The notes under the pieces are model-generated. The model had not been told where the DNA came from and did not search any database. It worked only from the letters and a program-made list of their open reading frames with translations. From Rhizobiales bacterium 64-17 (lineage in GTDB: Bacteria > Pseudomonadota > Alphaproteobacteria > Rhizobiales > Xanthobacteraceae), in assembly GCA_001899285.1 (NCBI GenBank), contig MKWA01000010.1, positions 93,019-157,018 of the forward strand: DNA of 64,000 nt, in the 5' to 3' direction. Made by a program: the position numbers and the translations under genes. The first letter of the stretch is position 1. Every line of letters starts with the position of its first letter. This document shows, in pieces, positions 34,948 to 46,275 of this stretch.

Positions 34948-36287
34948 TCATGCGCAAGACGACTCTGATACTGCTCGGTGCGGCTGCCGGTGCTGCCGTC
35001 ACGTTGATGTCGACGCAGCCCAAGCTCGTGCTGATGGGCTCGAGCGCGAAGGCCGCGGTCGCCGACACGTATCGGCAGCTCAATCTGTTTGGTGACGTGT
35101 TCGAGCGCGTGCGCGCCGACTACGTCGAGAAGCCCGACGACAGCAAGCTGATCGAAACCGCGATCAACGGCATGTTGCAGGGTCTCGATCCGCATTCGAG
35201 CTACATGGACCCCAAGAGCTTCCGCGACATGCAGGTGCAGACGCGCGGCGAGTTCGGCGGCCTCGGCATCGAAGTGACGATGGAAGACGGCCTGATCAAG
35301 GTCGTCGCGCCGATCGACGACACGCCCGCAGCGAAGGCCGGCGTGCTCGCCAACGACATCATCACCAAGCTCGACGAAGACCAGGTGCAGGGCCTCACGC
35401 TCAACCAGGCGGTCGAAAAGATGCGCGGCCCGGTGAACACCAAGATCAAGCTCACCATCATGCGCAAGGGCCAGGACAAGCCGGTCGAAGTGTCGATCAC
35501 GCGCGACATCATCCGCGTGCGCTCGGCGCGCTGGAACACCGAAGGCGATGACGTCGGTTATATCCGCCTGACGCAGTTCAACGAGCAGACCACCGAAGGC
35601 CTGAAGAAGGGCATCGCCGAAATCCAGAGCAAGATTCCGGAGAACAAGCTCAAGGGTTACGTGGTCGACATCCGCAACAATCCGGGCGGCCTGCTCGATC
35701 AGGCGGTGTCGGTGTCCGATGCGTTCCTGCAGAAGGGCGAGATCGTCTCGACGCGCGGCCGCAACGCCGAAGAGACTCAGCGTTTCAGCGCGCGCGCCGG
35801 CGACCTCACCAAGGGCAAGCCGATCATCGTGCTGATCAACGGCGGCTCGGCGTCGGCGTCGGAAATCGTCGCGGGCGCATTGCAGGACCACAAGCGGGCG
35901 ACGATCCTCGGCACCCGTTCGTTCGGCAAGGGCTCAGTGCAGACCATCATCCCGCTCGGCTCCGGCAACGGCGCGCTCCGGCTCACCACCGCGCGCTACT
36001 ACACGCCGTCCGGCAAATCGATCCAGGCCAAGGGCATTGTTCCGGATATCGAAGTGCTGCAGGACGTGCCGGAGGATCTCAAGGCGCGGACCGACACCAA
36101 GGGTGAAGCCTCGCTGCGCGGCCACCTCAAGGCGGCGGAAGGACAGGAAGCCACCGGCTCGCAGTCCTACATTCCGCCGGATGCTAAGAACGACAAGGCG
36201 CTGAACATGGCCTACGACCTGCTGCGCGGCACGCAGGTGAACGCGGCGTTCCCGCCGAACAACAAGAGCGCGTCGGTTCCGAACTGA
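34944..36287 (+). CDS. ctpA: Carboxy-terminal processing protease, S41 family
   Basis: A 447-residue periplasmic protease with an N-terminal signal anchor (about 5-25). A PDZ domain (about 95-180: GIEVTMEDGLIKVVAPIDD...) precedes the S41 domain. The catalytic Ser is in NGGSASASEIVAGAL, and the Lys is in TRSFGKGSVQ 25 or so residues later. It probably trims envelope proteins and, coupled to the EnvC-like gene, acts in cell-wall turnover. Confidence 0.95.
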   Translation: MIMRKTTLILLGAAAGAAVTLMSTQPKLVLMGSSAKAAVADTYRQLNLFGDVFERVRADYVEKPDDSKLIETAINGMLQGLDPHSSYMDPKSFRDMQVQTRGEFGGLGIEVTMEDGLIKVVAPIDDTPAAKAGVLANDIITKLDEDQVQGLTLNQAVEKMRGPVNTKIKLTIMRKGQDKPVEVSITRDIIRVRSARWNTEGDDVGYIRLTQFNEQTTEGLKKGIAEIQSKIPENKLKGYVVDIRNNPGGLLDQAVSVSDAFLQKGEIVSTRGRNAEETQRFSARAGDLTKGKPIIVLINGGSASASEIVAGALQDHKRATILGTRSFGKGSVQTIIPLGSGNGALRLTTARYYTPSGKSIQAKGIVPDIEVLQDVPEDLKARTDTKGEASLRGHLKAAEGQEATGSQSYIPPDAKNDKALNMAYDLLRGTQVNAAFPPNNKSASVPN

Positions 36288-36311
36288 CGCGCAATCACAA
36301 GCCAATCGTCG

Positions 36312-36341
36312 AATCGGGGCGGCCCGCGGGCCGCCCCGATT
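36312..36341 (+). terminator. Palindromic terminator-like stem after ctpA
   Basis: A perfect 14-bp inverted repeat (36312-36325 with 36328-36341) with a 2-base centre, followed by GCGTTT. It starts 25 bases after the ctpA stop. The T-run is short, so termination may be partial. Confidence 0.65.
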
Positions 36342-36395
36342 GCGTTTGGAGGCCCGTGCTAGAATCCACCCAATGATTCGCACCCGGATAATCTC

Positions 36396-37619
36396 GTGGA
36401 CGACCTGAGCGCGCCCCTCGGTCAGAAGCGGCCGCAGCGCGCGGCCGCACGATGGCTCGGAAAGCTCGGCCTCAACCGCATCCCGGTGACGCCGATCCAG
36501 GCGCTCGCGGGCGGCCTCGGCCTCGCGGTCGGTGCGGTCGCGCTCTGGGCCGTGGCGGTGGACGATCCGCTCGGCGGCGAACCGATGGTGGTGGTCGCCG
36601 CCAAAACCGGCGGAGCCAACGCGGCAGACCCGGCGGGCGCAACCGACACCAAGGGCAATGCGCGCCGCTACGACGGCCCGCCACCAACCGCTGCGCAGCC
36701 CTCCGGCGCGCAGACGGTCAACATCATCGACGGTGCCAGCGGCAAGAGCCAGCAGGTCGTCATTCCGGTCAATCCGGCTGGCCCCGGTTCCAGTTCAAAC
36801 ACCGCCAGCGCGCCGCCGGGCGACCAGCATCTGCTGGAGAAAACGCGCCACGGCGATGTCCCCCGCATCGGCGCCGATGGCGCGCGCCCGTCCACCGCTT
36901 ATGCCCGGCCGCTGGCGATCCCGCCCGGCAAGGCCGACGCGCCGCGCATCGCACTGGTGGTTACCGGGCTCGGCATTTCCACCAAGGCGACCAACGACGC
37001 GCTGACGCGGCTGCCGGGGCCGGTGAGTTTCGCCTTCACGCCCTATGGTCACGAGGTCGATCAACTGGTGGGCCGCGCGCGGCAGGCCGGCCACGAGGTG
37101 CTGCTGCAGGCACCGATGGAGCCGTTCGACTATCCGGATAACGATCCGGGTCCGCAGACGCTGCTGACGTCGCTGACGGCCGAGCAGAACATCGATCGCA
37201 TGCAGTGGCTGATGAGCCGGTTCCAGGGTTATGTCGGCATCGCCAATTTCATGGGCGCGCGCTTCACCGCATCGGAAAGCGCGCTCGGGCCGATCCTGCG
37301 CGAGACCGGCAAGCGCGGGCTGATCTTCGTCGATGACGGCACGTCGAGCCGCAGCCTCGCCGGGCAGATCGCCGGCGCCAACAACATTCCGTTCGCCAAG
37401 GCAGACGTGGTGATCGACAACGTGCCGACCGCGGCCGAGATCGATCGCGCGCTCGGCCGGCTCGAAGCGCAGGCCCGCGAACGCGGCATTGCGTTCGGCG
37501 TGCTCACCGCGTTGCCGCTCGCCATCACACGCGTTGCCGACTGGACCAAGAAAGCGGAAGCACGCGGCTTCGTGCTGGTGCCGATCACCGCGGTGGCGAT
37601 CAAGGCCAAATCGAGCTAG
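36396..37619 (+). CDS. Divergent polysaccharide deacetylase family protein
   Basis: A 407-residue protein starting at GTG 36396. It has an N-terminal membrane anchor (about 33-55), a disordered Gly/Pro/Ala linker (about 65-180) and a C-terminal domain from about 185. The strand-helix blocks APRIALVVTGLGISTKATND, EVLLQAPMEPFDYPDNDPGP, YVGIANFMGARFTA and GLIFVDDGTSS are those of the YibQ/DUF610 deacetylase-like family. Members commonly sit beside EnvC and CtpA genes as here, which suggests a role in envelope polysaccharide or division. Enzyme activity is unproven. Confidence 0.85.
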   Translation: MDDLSAPLGQKRPQRAAARWLGKLGLNRIPVTPIQALAGGLGLAVGAVALWAVAVDDPLGGEPMVVVAAKTGGANAADPAGATDTKGNARRYDGPPPTAAQPSGAQTVNIIDGASGKSQQVVIPVNPAGPGSSSNTASAPPGDQHLLEKTRHGDVPRIGADGARPSTAYARPLAIPPGKADAPRIALVVTGLGISTKATNDALTRLPGPVSFAFTPYGHEVDQLVGRARQAGHEVLLQAPMEPFDYPDNDPGPQTLLTSLTAEQNIDRMQWLMSRFQGYVGIANFMGARFTASESALGPILRETGKRGLIFVDDGTSSRSLAGQIAGANNIPFAKADVVIDNVPTAAEIDRALGRLEAQARERGIAFGVLTALPLAITRVADWTKKAEARGFVLVPITAVAIKAKSS

Positions 37620-37628
37620 TCTTTTTGC

Positions 37629-38333
37629 ATGCGCAAACCTGCGAAAAAGACCGCCAAACGGCGTCCGGCCTCTCGCTCAACATCAACCAAGTCTTCAAAA
37701 TCAACCAAGACGAAAACGCGCAAAGCCAAACCGCGCGCGGCGGCTTCGCGCCCAAGCGCGAAGAAGAAGAAACCGAAGACCGCGCGCGCCAAGGCATCGC
37801 CCAATGCGGCGGTGAAAACGCCGGCGGCTGCGGCAAAGCTCCCCTATCGGCCGTGTGCCGGCCTCACCGTGTTCAACCATCGCGGCGAGGTGTTCATCGG
37901 CCGCCGCGACGGCGGGCCTGAGCATACCGACGCCACGCATATCTGGCAGATGCCACAAGGCGGCATCGACAAGGGCGAGGACGCGTATGCCGCCGCGCTG
38001 CGCGAACTCTACGAAGAGACCAATATCCGCTCGGTGAAGAAGCTCGGCGCGGTGAAAGGCTGGCTGACCTACGACATTCCCGCGCATCTGCTGGGCAAGG
38101 CGTGGAAGGGCCACTATCGCGGACAGAAACAGAAATGGTTCGCGCTGCTGTTCACCGGCGACGATCGCGAGATCGACGTGCATGCGCCAGGCGGCGGCAA
38201 GCACAAGCCGGAATTCATCGACTGGCGCTGGGAGCCGATCGGCAATCTTCCGCGGCTGGTGGTGCCGTTCAAGCGCGGCATCTATCGTCAGGTGGTCAAG
38301 GAATTCCGCAAATTCGCGCGGCGCACGCGCTGA
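37629..38333 (+). CDS. rppH: RNA pyrophosphohydrolase (Nudix) with long basic N-terminal extension
   Basis: A 234-residue protein. The Nudix domain (about 72-230) has [20 protein letters not shown] and the Nudix box [20 protein letters not shown], with KQKWFALLF and PEFIDWRW as RppH/ApaH-type features. It should remove pyrophosphate from 5' ends of mRNAs or cleave dinucleoside polyphosphates. The first 70 residues are almost only Lys, Arg, Ala, Ser and Thr, a histone-like basic tail not present in the basic RppH unit. The alternative start inside the family domain lacks an ATG near residue 65, so the tail may be real. Confidence 0.88.
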   Translation: MRKPAKKTAKRRPASRSTSTKSSKSTKTKTRKAKPRAAASRPSAKKKKPKTARAKASPNAAVKTPAAAAKLPYRPCAGLTVFNHRGEVFIGRRDGGPEHTDATHIWQMPQGGIDKGEDAYAAALRELYEETNIRSVKKLGAVKGWLTYDIPAHLLGKAWKGHYRGQKQKWFALLFTGDDREIDVHAPGGGKHKPEFIDWRWEPIGNLPRLVVPFKRGIYRQVVKEFRKFARRTR

Positions 38334-38346
38334 AACGAGCAGCGCC

Positions 38347-38910
38347 GTGAGCGAGCGTTTCGTCGTCATCACCGGCGGTCCCGGCGCCGGCAAGAGCAGC
38401 CTAATCGACGCGCTCGCCGCCGATGGTTTTCCGATCGTCGCTGAGGCCGGCCGCGACATCATCCGCGATCAGATGGCACGCGGCGGCACCGCCCTGCCCT
38501 GGATCGATCCGGCCGCCTTCGCGCAAGCCATGCTTGACCACGATAGCGCCGCTTACACGCAATGTGCGCAGCGGGCCGATGACAGTCTGGTATTCTTCGA
38601 CCGCGGCGTGGTCGACATCGTCGGCTATCTCACCCTGACTGGATTGCCGATTCCACCCGCGCTCGATCGAGCCGCGCGCAGCCTGCGCTATCGCCCGCAG
38701 GTGTTCATCGCTCCGGCCTGGCATGAGATTTATGCGCAGGACACCGAACGCAAACAGGATTTCGACGAAGCCCGCCGCACTGAGGCGGCGATGCGCGAGG
38801 TCTATCCGCGTTACGGCTATACGCTGATCGACCTGCCCCGCGCGAGTGTTGCGAAGCGGACCACCTTCATTCGGCGCGCTTGCGGCGCTGAACCATCGTC
38901 GGTTCCATAG
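38347..38910 (+). CDS. AAA/ATP-binding protein (AAA_28-like)
   Basis: A 187-residue P-loop protein starting at GTG 38347. FVVITGGPGAGKSSLIDAL (about 6-24) is the Walker A region, and VFFDRGVVDIVGYL (about 80-93) the Walker B region of the AAA_28/thymidylate-kinase-like group. An Arg-rich C-terminal helix follows. Substrate unknown. It lies 13 bases after rppH and is probably in the same operon. Confidence 0.75.
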   Translation: MSERFVVITGGPGAGKSSLIDALAADGFPIVAEAGRDIIRDQMARGGTALPWIDPAAFAQAMLDHDSAAYTQCAQRADDSLVFFDRGVVDIVGYLTLTGLPIPPALDRAARSLRYRPQVFIAPAWHEIYAQDTERKQDFDEARRTEAAMREVYPRYGYTLIDLPRASVAKRTTFIRRACGAEPSSVP

Positions 38911-39018
38911 AATCGCAGACGCCGCGATGCGACACATGCCGCAGGACATTCGGCCGCAGTATCGTCCGCCATTCGGACCTTTCGTTGCCACGCTTTGCTC
39001 TTACGTGGATTGCGATCC

Positions 39019-39801
39019 ATGGGAGTGATGCACACGATGTTCGATGCGAAGTCTCTGCTCGACCAGTTCCTGGGCGGCAATCCGCTGCAACCGGGCGCGC
39101 AACGCGGCACGAATGCCAGCGGACAGACTGGCGGGCATACTGCCGGTCTTGGCGATCTGCTCGGCCAGTTCAACGGTTTCGGCGGCGGTCTCGGCGGCGG
39201 CGCTGTCGCTGGCGGGCTTGCCGCGCTGCTGCTCGGGTCCAAGCAGGGCCGCCGCCTCGCCGGCAATGCCTTGCAATATGGCGGCATGGCCGTGGTCGGC
39301 GCGCTCGCCTATCGCGCTTATCAGAACTGGCAGTCCGGACGCGTGGCAACGCCGGACGCGCAGCCCGCCGCCTTCCTGCCGCCGCCGTCCGACACGCCGT
39401 TCGCGCCGACCGATGCGCACGATCAGCAATCGCTGGCGCGGCATCTGCTGCGAGCCATGATCGCCGGCGCCAAGGCCGACGGGCACGTGGATGAAGCGGA
39501 GCAGAAGGCAATCTTCGCGGAAATGCAGAAGATGCCGCTCGACGCCGACGATCGGAATTTCGTGCTCGACGAATTGCGCAAGCCGCTCGACATCGATGCG
39601 GTGGCGCGTGGCGCGCGGACGCCGGAAGAAGCCGCGAGCATCTACACGGCATCGCTCTTGGCAGTGAATGTCGATCACGCCGCCGAACGCGGCTATCTCG
39701 CGATGCTCGCCGCGCGGCTCCATCTCGACGATGCACTGGTCAAACATCTGCACGCCAGTGTCGAGGCTGCCAGCGCGCCGCAATCCGCGCCCGCCGCCTG
39801 A
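39019..39801 (+). CDS. DUF533/TerB-like membrane-associated protein
   Basis: About 260 residues. MFDAKSLLDQFLGG at the N terminus, a Gly-rich hydrophobic segment (about 35-75), and a C-terminal helical TerB-like domain (about 140-255; HLLRAMIAGAKADGHVDEAE) match the DUF533 family. The function is unknown. Starts at 39019, 39028 and 39037 are all in frame; the last has GGGAG at a workable distance. Confidence 0.82.
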   Translation: MGVMHTMFDAKSLLDQFLGGNPLQPGAQRGTNASGQTGGHTAGLGDLLGQFNGFGGGLGGGAVAGGLAALLLGSKQGRRLAGNALQYGGMAVVGALAYRAYQNWQSGRVATPDAQPAAFLPPPSDTPFAPTDAHDQQSLARHLLRAMIAGAKADGHVDEAEQKAIFAEMQKMPLDADDRNFVLDELRKPLDIDAVARGARTPEEAASIYTASLLAVNVDHAAERGYLAMLAARLHLDDALVKHLHASVEAASAPQSAPAA

Positions 39802-39812
39802 TACCGAAAAAG

Positions 39813-39842
39813 AAAAAGCCGGGCATCTGCCCGGCTTTTTTT
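39813..39842. terminator. Bidirectional terminator between DUF533 gene and atpC
   Basis: AAAAAGCCGGGCA (39813-39825) pairs with TGCCCGGCTTTTT (39828-39840). The A-run on one side and T-run on the other let it serve both convergent genes. Confidence 0.9.
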
Positions 39843-39864
39843 GATTCCGCGACCGATCCGGCGA

Positions 39865-40275
39865 TCAGTGCATCGCTGTCCCGGTGAGATGACGATCGAC
39901 CTCCTTGAAATGGTCGAGCCGCGCGATCGCCTTGTCGAGCGCGTTGCCGGGCTCCATGCCCTTGATCGAGGCTTCCAGTGTCTCGATCTTGCCGGTGACC
40001 ACAGCACGATCCATGTCCGCCGCCTTGTCGGCGACGTCGGCGAGCACGGTGAGACCCGCCTCCGACACTTCGGCGAAGCCGCCGAGCACCACCATCTCGA
40101 CCTTCTGGCCGCCGGCATAGATCGTCAGGATGCCCGGCCGCAGCAGCGATACGGTCGGCGCATGGCCGGCGAGAACGCCGAAGTCACCTTCGGTGCCCGG
40201 CACGTCGACCTGATCGACCTCGCCCGAGAAGGTCATCTTGTCGGGCGCGACGAGGTGGAAGTGAAACGTGGCCAT
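39865..40275 (-). CDS. atpC: ATP synthase epsilon subunit
   Basis: A 136-residue F1 subunit. [20 protein letters not shown] starts the beta-sandwich, with [20 protein letters not shown] as family signature, followed by the C-terminal helical pair. The start at 40275 removes 10 residues of a longer frame. It is the last gene of the atp operon, separated from atpD by a palindromic repeat. Confidence 0.96.
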   Translation of the reverse strand: MATFHFHLVAPDKMTFSGEVDQVDVPGTEGDFGVLAGHAPTVSLLRPGILTIYAGGQKVEMVVLGGFAEVSEAGLTVLADVADKAADMDRAVVTGKIETLEASIKGMEPGNALDKAIARLDHFKEVDRHLTGTAMH

Positions 40276-40298
40276 TCTAACACTTGCTCCAGACTGCA

Positions 40299-40404
40299 CC
40301 CTCATCCTGAGGAGGCCGCATCGCGGCCGTCTCGAAGGATGAAGGCCACCGTTCTCCCCTCACCCTTCGAGACGCCGCCTAACGGCGGCTCCTCAGGGTG
40401 AGGA
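40299..40404. repeat. Intergenic palindromic repeat (CTCATCCTGAGGA family)
   Basis: It begins CCTCATCCTGAGGAGG and ends GGCTCCTCAGGGTGAGG, with two internal CTTCGAGACG/CGTCTCGAAG half-elements facing each other. The same layout occurs at 54009-54122 and 55582-55695, and half of it at 63688-63726. It lies between atpD and atpC. Confidence 0.8.
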
Positions 40405-40412
40405 CAGCAGGA

Positions 40413-41864
<1,452 letters not shown>

Positions 41865-42269
41865 TCAGACGACGGTCAACGTGACGGGCACGTTGCCGCG
41901 CGTCGCGCGCGAATACGGACAAATCTTGTGAGCGTCTTCGACCAGCGCCTGCACCTTGGCTTTGTCGGCGCCGGGGATCGTAACCTTGATGTCGGCCTTC
42001 AGCGCGAACGAGATGTCGTCCTTGTCGATGCCGATCGACACCGTGACGCGCGCATCCTGACCGTCGAGACCATGCTTCTTGGCGAGCGCGAGGATCGCCT
42101 GACCGAAGCACGACGACCAGCCCAGCGCGAACAATTGCTCGGGATTGTGGCCCTCGCCGGAACCACCCATCTCCTTCGGCAGCGCCATAGCAAGGCCGAG
42201 GCCGCCATTGTCGAGCACCGCGCGGCCGTTGCGGCCGCCCTTGGTCGTTGCTGTGGTCGTGTATGCCAT
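41865..42269 (-). CDS. ohr: Ohr-type organic hydroperoxide reductase (OsmC family)
   Basis: A 134-residue thiol peroxidase that reduces organic hydroperoxides using two cysteines. The reactive Cys lies in GWSSCFGQAILAL (about residue 54) and the second in ICPYSRATRGNVPVTL (about 118), the Ohr pattern. It lies between atpG and atpD on the same strand, with 27-29 bases of spacing, so it is very probably transcribed with ATP synthase. I know no usual reason for an Ohr gene here. Ohr genes usually have an OhrR regulator nearby; none is visible. Confidence 0.9.
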   Translation of the reverse strand: MAYTTTATTKGGRNGRAVLDNGGLGLAMALPKEMGGSGEGHNPEQLFALGWSSCFGQAILALAKKHGLDGQDARVTVSIGIDKDDISFALKADIKVTIPGADKAKVQALVEDAHKICPYSRATRGNVPVTLTVV

Positions 42270-42298
42270 GCCGACAACTCCCTCGGTTACAGCTCTTG

Positions 42299-43180
42299 TT
42301 ACAGCGCCTCGGCGCCGGAGATGATCTCGATCAGTTCCTTCGTGATCATCGCCTGACGCGTGCGGTTATAGGTCAGTGTCTGCTTGCGGATCATCTCGCC
42401 CGCGTTGCGGGTGGCGTTGTCCATGGCGCTCATCTGCGCGCCGTAGAACGATGCGTTGTTCTCCAGCAGCGCGCGGAAGATCTGCACCGAGAGGTTACGC
42501 GGCAGCAGGTCGCCGAGGATTTCGTCTTCCTCCGGCTCGTATTCGTAGGCTGCGATCGGCGCGGCAGCGGCAGACGAAGCGGCCTCGAAGGTCGGCGGAA
42601 TGATCTGCTGCGCGGTCGGGATCTGCGCGATCACCGACTTGAACTTGGAATAGACCAGCGTGCAGACGTCGAACTCGCCGTTCTCGAACATCTCGATGAC
42701 GCGCTTGCCGATCTTCTCGGCATCGGCGAAGCCGATCACGCGCACGGCGCGCAGGTCCGTACGCTCGACGATCTGCTTCTCGAAATTGCGGCGGAGCTGC
42801 TCGTAGCCCTTCTTGCCGACGCAGAAAATCTTGACCTGCTTGCCTTCTGCGATCAGCGCATTGGCGCGCTCGCGGGCAAGGCGCACGATCGAGGTGTTGA
42901 AGGCGCCGCACAGGCCGCGTTCGCCGGTGCAGACCAGCAACAGGTGCACCTTGTCGGAGCCGGTACCGCCGAGCAGCTTCGGCGCGGAATTGCTGCCGGC
43001 AACGCCGGAAGCGATATTGCCGAGCACCGCGTCCATGCGTTCCGCATAGGGCCGTGCCGCTTCCGCGGCGCTCTGCGCGCGGCGCAGCTTCGAGGCCGCC
43101 ACCATCTGCATGGCCTTGGTGATCTTCTGCGTCGCCTTGGTCGCGGCGATGCGCACGCGCATGTCTTTGAGAGAGGCCAT
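42299..43180 (-). CDS. atpG: ATP synthase gamma subunit
   Basis: A 293-residue F1 rotor subunit. It starts [20 protein letters not shown], and [20 protein letters not shown] near the C terminus is the family signature with the terminal coiled coil. An Ala-rich insert ([20 protein letters not shown], about 196-215) is typical of alphaproteobacteria. Confidence 0.97.
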   Translation of the reverse strand: MASLKDMRVRIAATKATQKITKAMQMVAASKLRRAQSAAEAARPYAERMDAVLGNIASGVAGSNSAPKLLGGTGSDKVHLLLVCTGERGLCGAFNTSIVRLARERANALIAEGKQVKIFCVGKKGYEQLRRNFEKQIVERTDLRAVRVIGFADAEKIGKRVIEMFENGEFDVCTLVYSKFKSVIAQIPTAQQIIPPTFEAASSAAAAPIAAYEYEPEEDEILGDLLPRNLSVQIFRALLENNASFYGAQMSAMDNATRNAGEMIRKQTLTYNRTRQAMITKELIEIISGAEAL

Positions 43181-43302
43181 CGAACCCGTTCTCTGTCCCA
43201 GTCACCCGGCTTTTCCGGGCACTCCCGCCTCGGCAGGTATCCGTGTCTTGATGTCGTGGCCAGCGCGAACCGGCCACGACGAAACGTTGTTACGCGAAGG
43301 TC

Positions 43303-45398
<2,096 letters not shown>

Positions 45399-45672
45399 CG
45401 GCGTCGTTTGACCACACCATCCGCAAGCCTGAAGGCGTCGCAAAAGCGGCGTTCCAAGCTATTGGAATCCAAGAGGGAATTCCGATTTCGGAGAACCGGG
45501 CGGGAGCCCGCGAAAAACCGCCCCAAAATCGCGGGTTTGCTAACATACCGGTCCCTGCGGTGCAACACGGACCAGGGCGACAAATAGGATGACGGGAACA
45601 GTTTTGGGAACCGGGCGTTGCCGACCTTGAATCGCGTCGGCGCCGGCGCCCTGACCTATCCCAGTATCCCTC

Positions 45673-46275
45673 ATGAATGCTCCGCCGGCCCGGTCTGCCC
45701 GCTTTACCCTGCGCGATGCCACGGCCGACGCCCACCAGGCCGTCGAAGCCGGATTTAGCCGCCTCGATCTGCGACAGATCGACGATTACCGGACGTTCCT
45801 GAGCGGCCTTGCTGCGGCTTTCGTGCCGCTGGAACGAGCGTTGGAAGCCGCCGGAATCGATCGTTTTCTGCCGGACTGGCCACAACGGCGACGCCGCGAC
45901 CTGCTGACGCAGGATTTGGCGGATCTCGGGGCTGCCGTCGTACCGCTTACTATCCCGCCGCTCCCGATCGACGGGCCGGCGCTGCTCGGCACCGCCTATG
46001 TGCTCGAAGGCTCGCGGCTTGGCGGGCGCGCCATTCTGTCGGGTCTCGGACCGGACACAGACCCGCGCGTGCGGGCCGCCACGCGCTTTCTCACCCCCGA
46101 GCCCGGCAATTCACGGCTGTGGACATCGCTGCTGGCATCGCTGGATCACCACCTGCCCGACAACGCCACCCGCAACCGCGCGGCGGACGCCGCCAATGTC
46201 GCCTTTGCCTGTTTCGGTCGCGCGCAGCGGGCCACATCCAAGCCCCCACGCACCGCGATACCCGCCCATGTCTGA
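45673..46275 (+). CDS. bphO: Heme oxygenase, bacteriophytochrome-associated
   Basis: A 200-residue heme oxygenase-like protein making biliverdin from heme. TLRDATADAHQAVE carries the proximal His, and LLGTAYVLEGSRLGGRAIL is the distal-helix region of the BphO type. Its stop overlaps the bacteriophytochrome start by 8 bases, so enzyme and chromophore acceptor are produced together. Confidence 0.92.
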   Translation: MNAPPARSARFTLRDATADAHQAVEAGFSRLDLRQIDDYRTFLSGLAAAFVPLERALEAAGIDRFLPDWPQRRRRDLLTQDLADLGAAVVPLTIPPLPIDGPALLGTAYVLEGSRLGGRAILSGLGPDTDPRVRAATRFLTPEPGNSRLWTSLLASLDHHLPDNATRNRAADAANVAFACFGRAQRATSKPPRTAIPAHV

